Source: Callaeas wilsoni
Lineage: Eukaryota; Chordata; Aves; Passeriformes; Callaeidae
DNA length: 64,000 nt
Assembly: GCA_013398955.1 (NCBI GenBank)
Contig: VWPU01014059.1
Span: 496,001 to 560,000, forward strand
Direction: 5' to 3'
The notes under the pieces were generated by a model. The model was not told the origin of the DNA. It saw only the letters and a program-made list of their open reading frames with translations, and did no database searches. Position numbers and translations under genes: made by a program. Below are positions 12,419 to 25,173 of the stretch, in pieces. Within the stretch, counting starts at the first letter, position 1. Every line of letters begins with the position of its first letter.

Positions 12419-12669
12419 GGGTCAAAAAAGGGTGGGCTTTAGTCATAAAAATGTTACATCCTGACCACAGTTTGGGTCAGCATATCCTGTGAAAGCGTGA
12501 GACAAGAAATGTTATTCCATTCAGTCAAGAAAAATATTTTCCAAGGGTGTCAATAGGGAAAACAGGAGCTTTTTAGCAGTTCCTGGGAGCAGACAGTGTT
12601 TCTGATAAGCTCAGGAAGAGCTGAGCCCAGTGCTCATTTCCAAGGCCGAGGCCCAACGAGCATTTCTCA

Positions 12670-14024
12670 GACTGCAGTGCAGCCTGGACGAGGAGGTGGA
12701 ATGCAGCACCATAGCATTAACTTGTGGTTTTTCATTATTTTAAAACAATAATTTAATAATGATATAATTTTAAAATATTACTATTGTAACAGATTGCTCA
12801 TTATTGACCATTTTACAAAGTCAGCTTCAGAAATTATTTTCAGTTATGATGCCTTAAAATGAATAGTTAGAAATAGGCTTCCTACAAAAGACAGAACATC
12901 GAACAAGACTTTTGGAGCTGTATTATTTTAAGTGTTTAAGAATTGAGTTTCTGAGGCAGAACAAAATAAGCCTCTGAATAATTTTGCATATTTGAGTAAT
13001 TTGTATTCAATCCATCAGACATCAAGAAAACCACAAGCTGGAAGTTGTCAGGATTGTGGCATTATGGAAGAATGTAAGAATGTTCAGTGATTTTACTTTT
13101 CTGATATCTCTTTTTCATTGGAATTAATATATTCTCTTAGACTAATGCATAACACACCACTAAAGGGCCATTTCACTGATACATGGCTCCCACAGATATA
13201 AATATATAATTTGGCTATTCCAGATTTTAATAGCTATGTTTCATCACAAATTAAAAACACAAAAAAAAAAGAACAAAAAGAGGTGAAAATGAAAGTTTTA
13301 ACATTTGGCAAAGTATTATTCAAAACAGCTTTCTTAACATTCTGCTGCTTGCCCTACCATTAAGTACAATATGTTCTTATGTATTTTATAACATCAAAGC
13401 ACAACATGTTGCATAAACATTTAAGCAAATTATGTTATCAAAACTTTAAATGCCTCAATAAATCTCAGTGTACATTGGCTAAATGAACTACATCTACAGG
13501 GCTAAACAGTAATTCACTGACAGATACAGGAATGGAAGGGAAACCGGCACTAAATGTTGGTTTGTCTAGTAGTATTATTCTGCTGATTCTTTTTGAAAAA
13601 AACATTTAATGTATTTACTGCATGACTGGTAGAAGACAGTATGGTTAAGTGTCAGTGAACAAGAGCTTTTCTATTCAGTTACTTTTGCCATGTCTGAAAG
13701 AAAAAAATATATTTCTTCGCATCAGTGAACTGTTCAATACTGTAAACACCACCAGTGACCCATTAACTCCAAACCCTGGGAACTGTTATAAGGGAAGATT
13801 GTAAGAATGTTGTATTCCTTTCCTTATACTTAAACAAAGGCATGAAGTTCAGTACCATAAGCAGAAAGTCCACAGTCTAGTGCCCAAGCTACAAAAACAA
13901 ATTGAAGTTTCCCTGCAAGAAGAAATTTAGAGAAAGAGAGGCAAATAGATTTTCCTAATTAACTGAAACTCTTATTATAGGTTGACAAGAAGCTCAATAT
14001 GACCTGTAAATCTGTGCATCTCAG
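12670..14024. other. Unique AT-rich non-coding stretch
   Basis: About 50 bp of GC-richer sequence next to the LTR (12670-12720) could be a remnant of other repeat DNA. It does not look like a polypurine tract, so it gives no sign of an internal retroviral region. The remainder is AT-rich, with no recognisable gene or repeat. Confidence 0.5.
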
Positions 14025-14637
14025 AAATCCAACTGTATCCTGGGCTACTTCAAAAGAAGCATGGCCAGCAGGTCAAGGGCAGTGATTCTCCCCCTCTGCT
14101 ATCTTATTGTGAGATCCCACCTGGAGTGCTGCATCCAGCTCTGCGACGTCAAACATAAGAGGGATGTTGACCTGATGGAGCTAGTCCAGAGGAGCCATGA
14201 AGATGATCAGAGGGCTGGAGCACCTCTCCTATGTGAAGACAGGCTGAGAAGGTTGGGATTCTTCAGCCTAGAGAAGAGAAGGATCCAGGGAGTTATTGTA
14301 GCCTTCCAGTACCTTAAGGGGACCTATAAGAAGGCTGGAGAGGGACTTTTGACAAAGATGTGTGTAATAGGACAAGGAGAAATGGTTTTAAGCTGAAAGA
14401 GGGTATGTTTAGACTAGATATTTGAAAGAAATTATTTACTGTGAGAGTGGCGAGGCACTGAAACAGGTTGCCCAGAGAAACTGTGGATGCCTCATCCCTG
14501 CAGGTGTTCAAGGATAGGTTGGATGGGACTCTGAACAATCTGGTCTAGTGGAAACTGTCCCTGCCTGTGAGAGGGCTGTTGGAACCAGATGATCTTTATG
14601 GTCCTTTCCAAGGATCATAAATGATTACATGATTCAT
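14025..14637 (+). mobile_element. CR1 LINE fragment, 3' end (end of ORF2 plus 3' UTR)
   Basis: This is a 5'-truncated CR1 non-LTR retrotransposon. The homology I recognise starts at 'ccaactgtatcctgggc' and continues through 'ggagtgctgcatccagctc', 'ggctggagcacctctcctat', 'ggctgagaaggttgggatt', 'agcctagagaagagaaggat' and 'aggttgcccagagaaactgt' to the 3' end 'gatgatctttatggtccttt'. CR1 copies end in a short 8-bp tandem repeat (ATTCTATG-like). Here that end is degraded to 'atgattacatgattcatg'. The first part encodes the C-terminal tail of ORF2 (endonuclease/reverse transcriptase) and the rest is 3' UTR. The 111-codon open frame at 14061-14396 is read-through of this repeat, not a gene. Truncation at the 5' side is normal for CR1, because reverse transcription starts at the 3' end. 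Confidence 0.93.
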
Positions 14638-17600
14638 GTTCATCAATATCAAAGAGAATTTGACAACCAAGATATGATTGCGTAAAAGTATATACGCAAA
14701 ATAATCTGCATGTAAATGACCTAGTAACTTATTTACCTATCTAAACAGATAAGTGCACAGACAGCTGAGATATCTGCTAGTTTGTGGGACTGAACCACTT
14801 TGAAAATCAAGACAAAAGTTCTGATAATGAGTCAGTTTAGAAGCATGTACTGAAGATGTTCTCAAACAGTCAATGATTCTGATCATAACATCCAGCTTCA
14901 TTTAGGTAACATTTTTCAAATCTGGGTTACTAATTTGCCATAATTTGTATGACAGAATGCTTCTATGCATGATAAAGAAGTGGAAACAATTTTATGAGCT
15001 AATACCTGTAAGGGTGCATTGAACACAATTTTTATACACTATTTTTTACTCTGTTCTTCAAAAAACCCACTATTTTAGGTTTAGAGGCACTAAGCCTATG
15101 CAAAATTTGGTGGTGAGATCCATGTGTCTTGATATAAGCATTCATAGATGGGGTAATAAGGTGTTAGAAGGTCAATAGAGAGAAAAGCTCAACCTAACAG
15201 GCCTGAAAAAAGAGACTTTCAGGTGATTTTATGACTTAATGAGGCAAAGAAATACAGGAATGTTGCTCTAAATGACAGAAGCCGTACCATAGGAAGATTT
15301 ACCCTAAGTGTAGCAGCATCATTTGGAGAAAAAATGGAGATAAGTATGAATGTGTGATCAGGGAGACAGAAAGAGAGAAAGAAGATCATACTCATCATCC
15401 ATTATTAATTAATTAAGACAAACTAAACTCTGTGGCGTGCTGTCTGTTTTGGCTGTGTTCAGGCGACGGGCCAGAACCAACCCCTGAAGCTGTTCACCAC
15501 ATGTTCCCACTTTCATCTTTGTCTTACTCCTTGCCAGAAACATGCTGATACATCTTTGCTTTGATTTGCAGTGCTCCTAGCTATTGACTTTTATAAAATT
15601 TTTGGGTTAGGAAAGGCAAAAATGTAGCAGTTACAGCCTGGAAGGATGAATGTTCTAGATCACCTCCTCAAATCCCTTGCATGTCTGTTCCTCACCTTAT
15701 TCTCTTTCCTCTCTTACCATAATGCTAATTGATTTAAGCTCTAATACAGGATATAGGAATATCTTTTATGTATTAACTTTCAGTAATGATGGTCTTATAG
15801 CTTACCTCATTACTAAATTTTTGTTTTTCCCTTTGTTCTTCTGGGGATATACTGACATAGTTACCTACTTGTGTTGGTAGTGCGTATTGTATTCTTTTGC
15901 TTATAAATTGTTACATAGTTATTTTTATTTTAACTTCACTTAATTTGCAAATGTTGAAAGGGGGTTGTCGTTCTGGCTTGGAGAAAGACAACAGTCTCCA
16001 AGCAAGTCGCATCAGTACTCTACCTGTCCCTGAATCTACATCTGTTTCTCTAAGTGCTGAAGTTTGTGCTGAAGTGCACAAACCAATTCCACCTCTTAAC
16101 TTCTCAGATGTAAGGAAGAAAGTTTCCAGGTGTTCGTATGGAATAATCTGCACTTCTTTGTGATTTGCTATGTACTGTGAATGACTTCTAAAATGGCTTC
16201 TGAAAGGGATTTGAGAACTCCACACTGTTTCAGAGCTGGATCATGCTTCTTTGAGGAGGTTGAAAATCCAGCTTAAACATGAAGGAAAAATGTCGTCAGA
16301 AATCCTAAACTGCCTAACCCAGGCTTAATTCAGGTTCTATACTAGTTCCAGATGTAGAAATATACTAGATGCTTGTTAAGACATTAACCTTCCCCTATTG
16401 GCATATAGTTGTTGATACTTCTGAAGGTCTGGCTGTGAAACAGTCTCACCACCTATATACTATATTTGTGGAGATCATCCATTTGCACTTGCTGAATTAT
16501 ATATACAGGCAAAGTTCTTTGCCTTTAAATACTTACCTGTCAGAAGTTAAAAATTTAAAATACTCTCCAAACAGTCCTGTTTTCAATAGGGTCTGCTGTA
16601 ACTATCTAGACACGTCTAGAGCAAATTACGATTTTCTTTTTATTGTCAATGTCTGTGACTTAATCATGTGTTCATTTTATGCTGGCCATTCATAACATCA
16701 TCAGCAGTGGTGTGAATTACCTAATGTGGGACCATAAAACTTGGCAGAGTTCTATGCAGAAGTTAGAGTCTTAGCCATAATTTACCATGCACCTGAAGTC
16801 TAGAATCAGAAACAGAGCAAAGTGTAGCAAAACTGCCAAATGAATAGCATATGAACATTGGTTAGAAATAAGAAAAGTACTGTTCTATTGTGCTAATGAC
16901 AAACCGAATGTCTGTACACAATTCCCAGTTGTTCGAAATCCTTATGGCTAACAGGGGCTAAAATATTGCTGTAAAAGCAGTTTCATGTTTAACATGCCTC
17001 TTATGCTCTGTGTGCGAGATTGTGTTCAAACTACTACAGGTATTTCAGACAGGCTGTTATGGGGTTAGGATTTTTTACACACTGTTTGGGTTACTATGCT
17101 ATCTTGAGTAAAATACATACATTATATACCAAACTCAAAGGATGAAAAAATTGTATAACAGGCAGCTAATTCATCAGCAAGTATTCATAAATTTTTTTTT
17201 GGTTCATATTCTTGATCCTCATCACTTTAAAGTTATGCCTTTGAAATTAGGTATTCCATCCAAACTCCTAAAAGTGTTGGGTTTTTCAGGAGGATTATTT
17301 TAATTTTTACAGTATAATTACTAGATAAGGAACCTGTCCATTTTTCTTACCTCCAGAATTACTAGGGGTGACTCTAGTGGTAATTTGGGTAAGTTGCTCC
17401 GCCAAAAAGGCAAAACAGAACTATCTGCTGTACCAAGCAGTCCTTTCATCTCTCCTTTTTCTATTTTCCTCCTTGGGCATATCAGTTAACATGGAAGCCT
17501 TACTCTCTGTATTTCTTTGTGGTCTTAAGAACTTTATATTTTCAAGACCTGGCTCTCTTTTATAAATATAAAACCTTCCTTATATATACATATGATTTTA

Positions 17601-19238
17601 CAGTTGCAATCTCTTAATGAAAACATTTTAGAAACATATAGAGAACTCATGTCAGATACAGACAGAGTAATTAGAGACATTGATACTCCAAAAAGCTTGA
17701 AAATGTTGATTGTGCTTTTAAGTAAAACACAAATTTGTCCTAATAAAGAGAAAAAAAAATTAGATGAAGTTTTTTTTTTAAATGAAAATATAAACTTTAG
17801 TTTGACCACATAGATGTGACTGTTCCTTTTCTATGCATATAGAACTGGGACAGTTTTATAAATATAAACATTTAGCCATATTCCACTTCAAATATTCACA
17901 GAGACAAACTTTTATTTGTTTATTACATTGGATCTTTCATGTTAAAATTAGCCTCTTTAAAGAGGCTGTCTGGAAACAGAAACATACAGAACCAAATATT
18001 CTTCTGTAGGACACAACTAAGGATAAGGGAATTTCTGTGCTCAGATCTACCTTTGCAGAAGCAACAAAAGTGGCACAGAGATGAAACAGATATTGGGGCA
18101 GAACTCAGAGTATGTCAGGTACTTGTGTACAAATTGCACAAGATAAGAAGGAAAGGCAGCCACGCTTCATGTCTGCATGAGAAAAAAAGTGGTATCAATT
18201 AAAATGTGCATGGTGGAAATAAAAGAAATCCAATGTAATGTACTTGGTGAAGGTTTATCACTCTGAGAAAGGATGAAATCTCTGGTGTATTAGAGATAGA
18301 TATGAATGAGAAGAAAGCAAGAAATTATCTTCCAACACAGAAAAAGCACTAAAGATCTGCTAGACTTGAAGAGCTTGTGGAAAGAGAAATAAAGCTATCA
18401 CACAGATGGAAGGTTTGAGTTGTTTACACAGCAATTTAGAACAGGAAGCAAAGACCTGTTGATCCTGCCTAAACTGAATATACTATTTCCTGTATTACAT
18501 ACACATGAAATAGTTTTCTAAACAATTATCTAGGTCCAGATACTAGACTAAACCACTGAGGAAGAAAAATCTGTTCTTCAGGAGCTGTAAAATGTATACA
18601 TTGAAAGAAAAAGAAAAAAAGAGTCTGGTGACAGCCTGATCTAAAACAAAGCATGGAAATCACCACAATAAGTTTATGCTCAGCTATTTTCATATAAGCT
18701 AAATTCTACCTTTCATTTGTCTTCTTTGAGAGTCAAAGACTTTACCTCCAAGTTTCAAAAATTCGTGAGCTGTTAAACTGAGTCATGCTCTTGACAAAGA
18801 CCCTGAAAATATTGTATGATACCTTGTAGTTCTGAGCGCATTCAATGGCTAAAACAGTAGTTCCCCATCTTTTTCAGTTTATGGATAATTTTTTTCCAAT
18901 AATGGTCCAGTATGGAATCGTTCAAAAAGTTATAATTTTGCAGACTTCCACACAGATGGAATAACTTTGGATTTTTAGGCATAGTTCATGAAGACCTAAA
19001 AATGATCCAAGGAAATCAGAGATCCATGCTTCCCCCTGGTCAGCTATCAGATAAAAGCCAGATAAGGACTGAAAACCACAGAAAAGACCTAAAGACATGG
19101 CTCAGTTGCAGGGGAAAGTGCTTAGATCCTTCGGTTCTCCCTTGATATATGTAAGCACTTTGAGCTTTGAATTCATTGTCCTCTCCAAGAATAACTCATT
19201 TCTCATGTAAAGATGTGAGTGTGATGATGCCTGCTTCC
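14638..19238. other. Unique AT-rich non-coding stretch
   Basis: No gene is recognised. A perfect 18-bp palindrome at 17950-17967 is listed separately. The open frames at 15897-16163 (+) and 15911-16225 (-) overlap antisense, have no domain I recognise, and are probably chance in a locally GC-richer patch. The segment near 15430-15500 also contains a few CpGs but shows no repeat I can name. Confidence 0.5.
17950..17967. repeat. 18-bp perfect palindrome
   Basis: The sequence AGCCTCTTTAAAGAGGCT equals its own reverse complement with no spacer. It could serve as a dimeric protein site or extrude as a small cruciform, but there is no gene or promoter nearby to give it context. Confidence 0.85.
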
Positions 19239-19290
19239 TTTTTTTTTTTTTTTTGGGGGGGTGGTGGGCAGGGCAGAGGGGGGCTTTGGG
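19239..19290 (+). repeat. T16 tract joined to a G-quadruplex-type G-rich run
   Basis: Sixteen T bases (19239-19254) are followed at once by seven G bases (19255-19261). Further G runs of at least three then occur at 19266-19268, 19271-19273, 19278-19283 and 19288-19290, separated by loops of 2-4 nt. This satisfies the G3+ N1-7 quadruplex pattern on the + strand with five runs. The short open frame across it is incidental. Confidence 0.85.
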
Positions 19291-19379
19291 TGTTAAGAAG
19301 CAGCTTCCTTTGTTTCTTTAATCAACATCTCCACGGAATTTCAAAACATAACCTTTTCACCTTTTCCAACAGGTAGCAC

Positions 19380-19665
19380 AACAACAGCAGCAGAGGGTAA
19401 TCATCTGCTGACATGATGTAAACAGCCTTCTGTTTGAGGAATGAGAAATGAAGGGCTTGATGAATGCTTCCTTTTCTTTAACTGCACTGGAGATGCAAGC
19501 ACTGGTGACTGGTGCTACATCTCCCATCTGTCAGCAAGATGCGGCAGAAGTGCTCAGATGCCTTGCTACCCTTCTTTGCAATTTGTCTGTTTCCATTTCA
19601 AGGCTGCCAGACACATTTTCTTGTGCAACCGAATTCAGTGGCAGAAGAATGACTTGAGAGGTGAA
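19380..19665. other. Complex high-information stretch, candidate conserved non-coding element
   Basis: Between simple AT-rich flanks this segment has balanced base composition and few homopolymers. It includes TGTAAACA at 19417-19424, a match to the forkhead (FOX) consensus, and a CAG-rich start. Overlapping open frames of about 70 codons exist in two frames (19441-19668 and 19448-19657), but neither shows a domain. An exon is possible but unsupported. I offer it as a candidate enhancer-like element on texture alone. Confidence 0.25.
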
Positions 19666-21870
19666 TAATTTGTGCTGCCAGGAAGAATTGAATTTGTAGT
19701 CACCTTGAATGGGAAACTGTGCATTGTTATGGATTGTAACCTAAACTCTTGCTGTGCCCATCAGAAAAAGAGGAATGAAAACCAGCCACAGAACAACGTA
19801 CTGCTTGTTCCTTATTTTACTCTTTTAAAAAAATTCCATTTCTTATTATCAGTAATTTGCTTCATGAGCAGAAGACTTGTTGATCCTGCAATAGTATAAG
19901 GATGTACTTACTGCCACTCTCATGACTGGTGTCTCTGGCATTAGTACCCCTTGAAAGTAAAAATGCAGCACTGAATACGGCAGTGATGATAGTAACTGGA
20001 ATACAGATATTTAATAAGTCGTTAAAAAAAAAGGAATTAGGATGGCATCATACATTAATAATGCACCAAATGGTAAAAAAATAAATGGGAATGGCGTGAG
20101 TGACATAATACATGTTTGAAGATAATGATATTTTGGTAAAAGAGTTCCTACATATACCTGGTGCTCTGCTGCAGATCTCCAGGATACTATTTAGCTATGG
20201 GAGATTATGCTGTGCAATGTGCCATATGATATGATTATGAGTTTGAGAACATAACCCTAGAGACACAAAAGGCAAAAATAAAGTTTTTGTCCACCCAACT
20301 GCATAGTGAATCATAATGGTTTGATCAACTCTCTGTTAGCTATTGTTAAATTTTGAGGGTTTTATACAATCAAAATATTTATAATCAATTAGATAATCAG
20401 ACTGATATTTTGATGATTTTTTTTGCAATATAAATGCTTTGTGAGATTGGATTCTGAAAAAAAAAATCAGAAGTAAACCTAAAGTAAATGGACAATAACA
20501 AAAAGAAATATTTTTTCCTATTTCCTTAGTTACATGGGTATACAGATACAGAAAAGCCTCAGAACCCTAACTTCCTAGATACATATGGATTCTGGTCCTC
20601 ATATCAAACCTCACTGTTTTTGCTGGGGCAGGAGTTATTTTATTTTTGCTAAAAACTCAATATTTCTTCTCGAGGAAAAAAACACCAACAAAATCAGGGA
20701 CTCAGATGGGATCGCTGTAATTGACTTCTGATAAAATATTCATGGACATTTTGTTTCACATTAATAATCATGTCTGTGGCATTTTAAATTAGTTGAATTA
20801 AAAGTAATGTGTGGTAACATAGAATTTTGAAACATTATATTATGTGTGTTCTGCATCACTGTATGATGAGAAACTAAGTGATTTGAAGTAGATTGGTCGT
20901 ATATATGAAGCAAATTCAGTGGATTTCAAAAAGGATTAATTTTCCAAAGATATCTGCTAATTGAAGTTTACAACTGAGCTAAAGATATTTCCCTTGCAGT
21001 GACCTGCAACATATACAAAGAACTTCTGTGAGCCATTTTTGCTGTTTAATGTGTTTGGGAGCCCACCTGTGCTGATTTTCAGGTCCCTCATTAATACTAC
21101 TCAGAGGCCCAATTTCAGATACATGCGTCTTTTCCCTGGAAATTCTGAAAAAGACACCAAGAAAAAAAAAAAAGAGAAATCAAAAACTGAAAGAGCAAAG
21201 GAGTTTCTATGAGTACCCTACAGTTCTGGGAAGTGTCCATACCCTGAGGGAAGACAAGAAATGTTTTACCCCAGATTTAACCAAAGCAGAAAATGAATGC
21301 TGTATTTTGCTTTTGAATTAGTTTTATTAAACTGTTCATGTAGTCACCTATTCTATGTGCCATTACATGACTTATACTTTCAGTGAATACAGTTTCAATG
21401 ACATTTTCAGCTGAAAATATTGGGATCTTTCTTCCATAAGGTGTGTCAAGATGAATGGAGAATAAATAAGAAGTAATGGGAATGAAAATCAGGAATTTTA
21501 TTTCAATTTCCACTATTCTGGTTCACAATTTTAATCAGTTCACATTCCAAAAACAAAACTCAATCGTATTATTACTGGTTTTCAGTTCCCTATATCTGCA
21601 GCAGAGCTACTTGTCATCTCTTCAGATGGCCTAATACTTTGTCATTTTCCTTAAGAGAGGAAAAGAAGTATGTGTCATTTTGAGAAGTTGATCCCCATGG
21701 TGTAAAAACAACTAGGTCTTTGGCATCCCCAGTGCTTAAACACAAATTCCATTATCACACTTCAGCAAAAACGTATAATAACTAGATGGAGAGAAAGGAT
21801 TTGTCAAAGTCCTTTAGAAGGTTGACAGGAAAACCAGAAGTAGGTGGTTTTTAAAATATTATCCTGAAAC

Positions 21871-21889
21871 CTTTTAGCTAAGCTAAAAG
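21871..21889. repeat. 9-bp inverted repeat with 1-nt centre
   Basis: CTTTTAGCT and AGCTAAAAG are exact reverse complements separated by a single A. There is no neighbouring gene to suggest a regulatory role, and a chance origin is likely. Confidence 0.75.
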
Positions 21890-24800
21890 ATAGCCAAGAA
21901 TTTAACACATTTTTGTTGTTAAAATTTTCTGTCACTTAAGAGTAATTACATTACTAAGCCCCATACTTCACCTATGCTTCCCCCTTGAATACATGGAACT
22001 ACTACTGAGTAAGTGGACAATTTATTTGTGTGTACATACATATCCACACACATGTCCCCCTCAATATGTTTAAGGAACTCTCCATGTAATTCTAAACAGG
22101 ATTGTTGAGGTAAAATTCCTGATTTGGATGTATAGATAGTTCGGGGATTTTTAAAATTTTTATTTTAAACCCTTCTTTTCTTGTAAATTATGTCTCCATT
22201 TATATTATTTTATACATGAAAATACTCTAAACAATTTATTTCAGGAGATACTGAAAGATCTGCAGGGAAATTGACATAAAATTGGTTCCCTAATTGCTTC
22301 AATCTATTCTTTTTTTCCATTTAGATGCCTAGACAAAGGTGTAATAGATGTGGAGAATGATTCTCATGATTATGTGTAGTGTTTTTCTTGTATTTAAAAC
22401 CCAAGCTTTCGGCTTTTGAACATTAATGCCAGGATCTATCCCAGGAGGTGGATATGAAGTGTCAGTTCTGTTCACTCCAAACAATGGTGAAAAGAGCCAC
22501 GGTGTTCTGAGCACATGTAGATGTTCCCAGTGGCATTCCTGACAACAACATTCCTCTACTCAGAAAAAACATTTTGCCCTATATGTGACATTTACATAAC
22601 TTACAAATTTTACCTATGATCTCTTGGTTTAATTTTGTTCCATCCTCATGAGGCTGTCACAGAAATGAAGCCACTCAGACATGAACTGAAAATGTAATGT
22701 ACAAGCAGGTGTTTTCAGGACTTCAGAATTGCTTTAGGACTCCGGTGGTGCAATTCCACAGAAGGAGAGGAGACCTGGGAAATGTGCACCTTCTCAGACT
22801 TCGACCCTTTGCAACAAACTGTTCATCTAATTGTCTATGTACTGTTTGAAAGCAGAGCTTAGGTCTTAGCGTGTGAAATAAGCTAATATTCCTCAGACTA
22901 TTCTTATCACAATAGTTATTAAAATTTCATCATATTGTAAGATTTCTTTTAATTATGTTTTTTTATTAATATATTTTTGGTTGTCTTTAACATGGCTTAA
23001 AGTAAATTGATATATGAATTACAAAATCCTTAAAAAATAATGCTTTTCTCTAGAGGTAGTAGGAATATGGATTAAGGGGTAATTTTGCTAAAGTGCAGGT
23101 CAGCCCGAGCCTTCTATTTAAAGGAAAAAATTTTAAATTGTTGCTTCTTAATATATCTATATATTTCATCTGAATTTCATAAAATACAATTTTAAAAACC
23201 CTCTAAATAAAACAGTTCAGGCAAAGCAACACTTTTAAGACAAGCATTGCTTTCCTAAGGAGAAAAAATATGCTTTCAGATCAAAAATCATACAGATTTA
23301 TATGTCAGAAATATATGTCCCACAGAGTCCACACAGGAACACACAAAAATATCATTTTATTTCTGAACTTCTGATATGCTGTAATTTCTGTGTCTTCCTT
23401 GATTGTTCTATTGACAGTAATTTCTTTCAGCTCCATGACAGCAGTTCGGAGCTTCTTGTAAGTTCCCACCTTAAACTATGCTCTTCAGAAATCCACCTCT
23501 CAAAATGCACAATTATACCAATATGATACAATTAATATTATACTGAATTTCTATTAGGTCATCTAGAAGTTTTATTCTACCTCATAGGCAACTATTAGAA
23601 ATAAAATTTGCAGTTTGACCAAAGATAAATAACTTCACAGACCTGAATCTGGAAAAGTTATAGCTAGTATAGATCAGCCACTTTTCTTTTGATAATTAAT
23701 TCATGTTAATATTTAGATATGTAGGGAATTAATTGAAATACGTTACTACAGTTACTTATTCTCTTTTCTTGGATTGTATAAGTACCAAATTTATTTGGTT
23801 GGAACGCAAGCTAATTTCTCAATTGCATGCTCTTTTTGCAGCAGAATTATTTCTACTGTACCATATGCTACTTTGGGAGTGAGACCTATCTAAAGCTGGG
23901 GATATAAGCAAATGCTTTTCAGAATGATATTCCTCTGCTAAATACCTGGATTTATTTACTTGTATAGATAAAACACTGGGACATGTTGTCACCTGGACAA
24001 AACAGCAGTATGTTCTATTACAGTCCAAGTTTTCGGTTCATTCCTTAAAAGAGATGGAGGAATAGAAAGCCATTACATTCACTATTCATTGTGCGTAGGA
24101 AAGCAATGGAACACCCCAGGCAGATGAGAAGAGCAAAGTGTCAGCCTCAGCAGACCATCAGCATGGCTCCTGGACAGCAGCCCTAGAGGAGACAACACCC
24201 CAGCCACTCCAAGAACAGCCTCTGTGTACACGAGTGTGTTTTATCCCTTGAAAAAGTTACAGACAACATGGCAACAGCATAGGGGGAGGTAAGGAATTAC
24301 ACATTAGCAGTTTGTTACTTTGTGCTATTTTTACCAAAACCACAGAATTTGCTGCGCAACAAAATTACTATTTTCCCAGGTACAGAATTACCTTCGATGA
24401 AGATTTCAATTGGCTTCTGTGCATGTCTATATATTTACAGCTCACATCTGAATAATTTTCCTAGATGTGTTGTCACATATGTAAACATCATTAAAATGAG
24501 TGGTTTTTCCATGCACTGCAGTAATCTAGTCCATGCTCTTAAATCTTCTGGGTTTTATTTCTTAAAGAAAAAGGCACTTATATCTTGGGGTACAGAAGCG
24601 AATGGTTAGTTGGCTTAAGATGTGCAGACAATTCAATAAGGGGTTCATCTCCCTACTTGAGTTCACTTTAACAATTAGTCAAAGAATTATTGTTAGGGTT
24701 TATGCAAATCAGAATACCTTGTTAGAATCAATTTTTTTTTTTAAATCAAGAAAAAAATCTTATAGATTAAAAAAAATGCAACTTTTCATAAATTTATATT

Positions 24801-25154
24801 TCTGATCTTGGTTTCTTTTAATGTGAAATATAGCAAAAATCATAATTAAGTTTTCTTTTCTGAAAAAGTTTCTATTAAATTTATCTTGACTGAAACAACT
24901 TACTCAACACTGAAGTAATATATTTTCTTTTTAAGTACAAAACATATATGCTTTAAAATTTTAGGATTTGTTAAAGTCCTTAGAAGATAAAACAATGGGC
25001 CTTTTTAAAACATTTTATGCCGATATATAAGCATCTAAGTAAAATTAGATTTAATATTGCATGATCATATATCTGTGTTTTCAAAAAATTAAATATGTGT
25101 TGACTATAAGCAGGAAATGAGAATCAAGCCTCCATAAATAGAAGCTGAATTGTT

Positions 25155-25173
25155 AAAAAAAAAAAAAAAAAAA
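25155..25173 (+). repeat. A19 homopolymer
   Basis: Nineteen consecutive A bases. No retroposed gene or SINE body is visible upstream and no target-site duplication was found, so I treat it as a simple tract rather than a retroposon tail. Confidence 0.9.

Larger units (their letters stand above)
11520..12669 (-). mobile_element. Endogenous retrovirus LTR with AT-rich internal repeats
   Basis: Read on the minus strand, this has LTR architecture. It begins TGAGAAATGCTCGTTGGG at 12669, has a TATAAA box (plus-strand tttata at 12413-12418), then a segment related to avian retroviral leaders (...agcggtcccaaatgagaccc...), and finally an AATAAA poly(A) signal (plus-strand tttatt at 11595-11600) followed by the GT-rich tract CTTTGTTGTGCAG. 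Between TATA and AATAAA lie about 800 bp that include an AT-rich repeat array (about 11818-12025). That is far longer than a usual R region. The TG start fits, but the inner end near 11520 is uncertain and I could not define a target-site duplication. No gag, pol or env remnants flank it. It is a different family from the LTR at 4.3 kb. I infer a solo LTR; the family assignment needs a repeat-library search. Confidence 0.7.

Noticed and set aside
12125..12442. A 105-codon + frame
   Set aside because: It is antisense to the minus-strand LTR, crossing its TATA box, and has no domain.
11520..12669. Pairing of this LTR with the one at 4306-5186 as the two ends of one provirus
   Set aside because: They are in opposite orientation, unrelated in sequence, and the DNA between them shows no retroviral genes.
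14061..14396. A 111-codon + frame
   Set aside because: It is read-through of the CR1 tail and 3' UTR, not an independent gene; its start is an internal ATG of the repeat.
15897..16225. Sense and antisense frames of 88 and 104 codons
   Set aside because: Opposite-strand overlap in a patch poor in stop codons, with no recognisable domain on either side.
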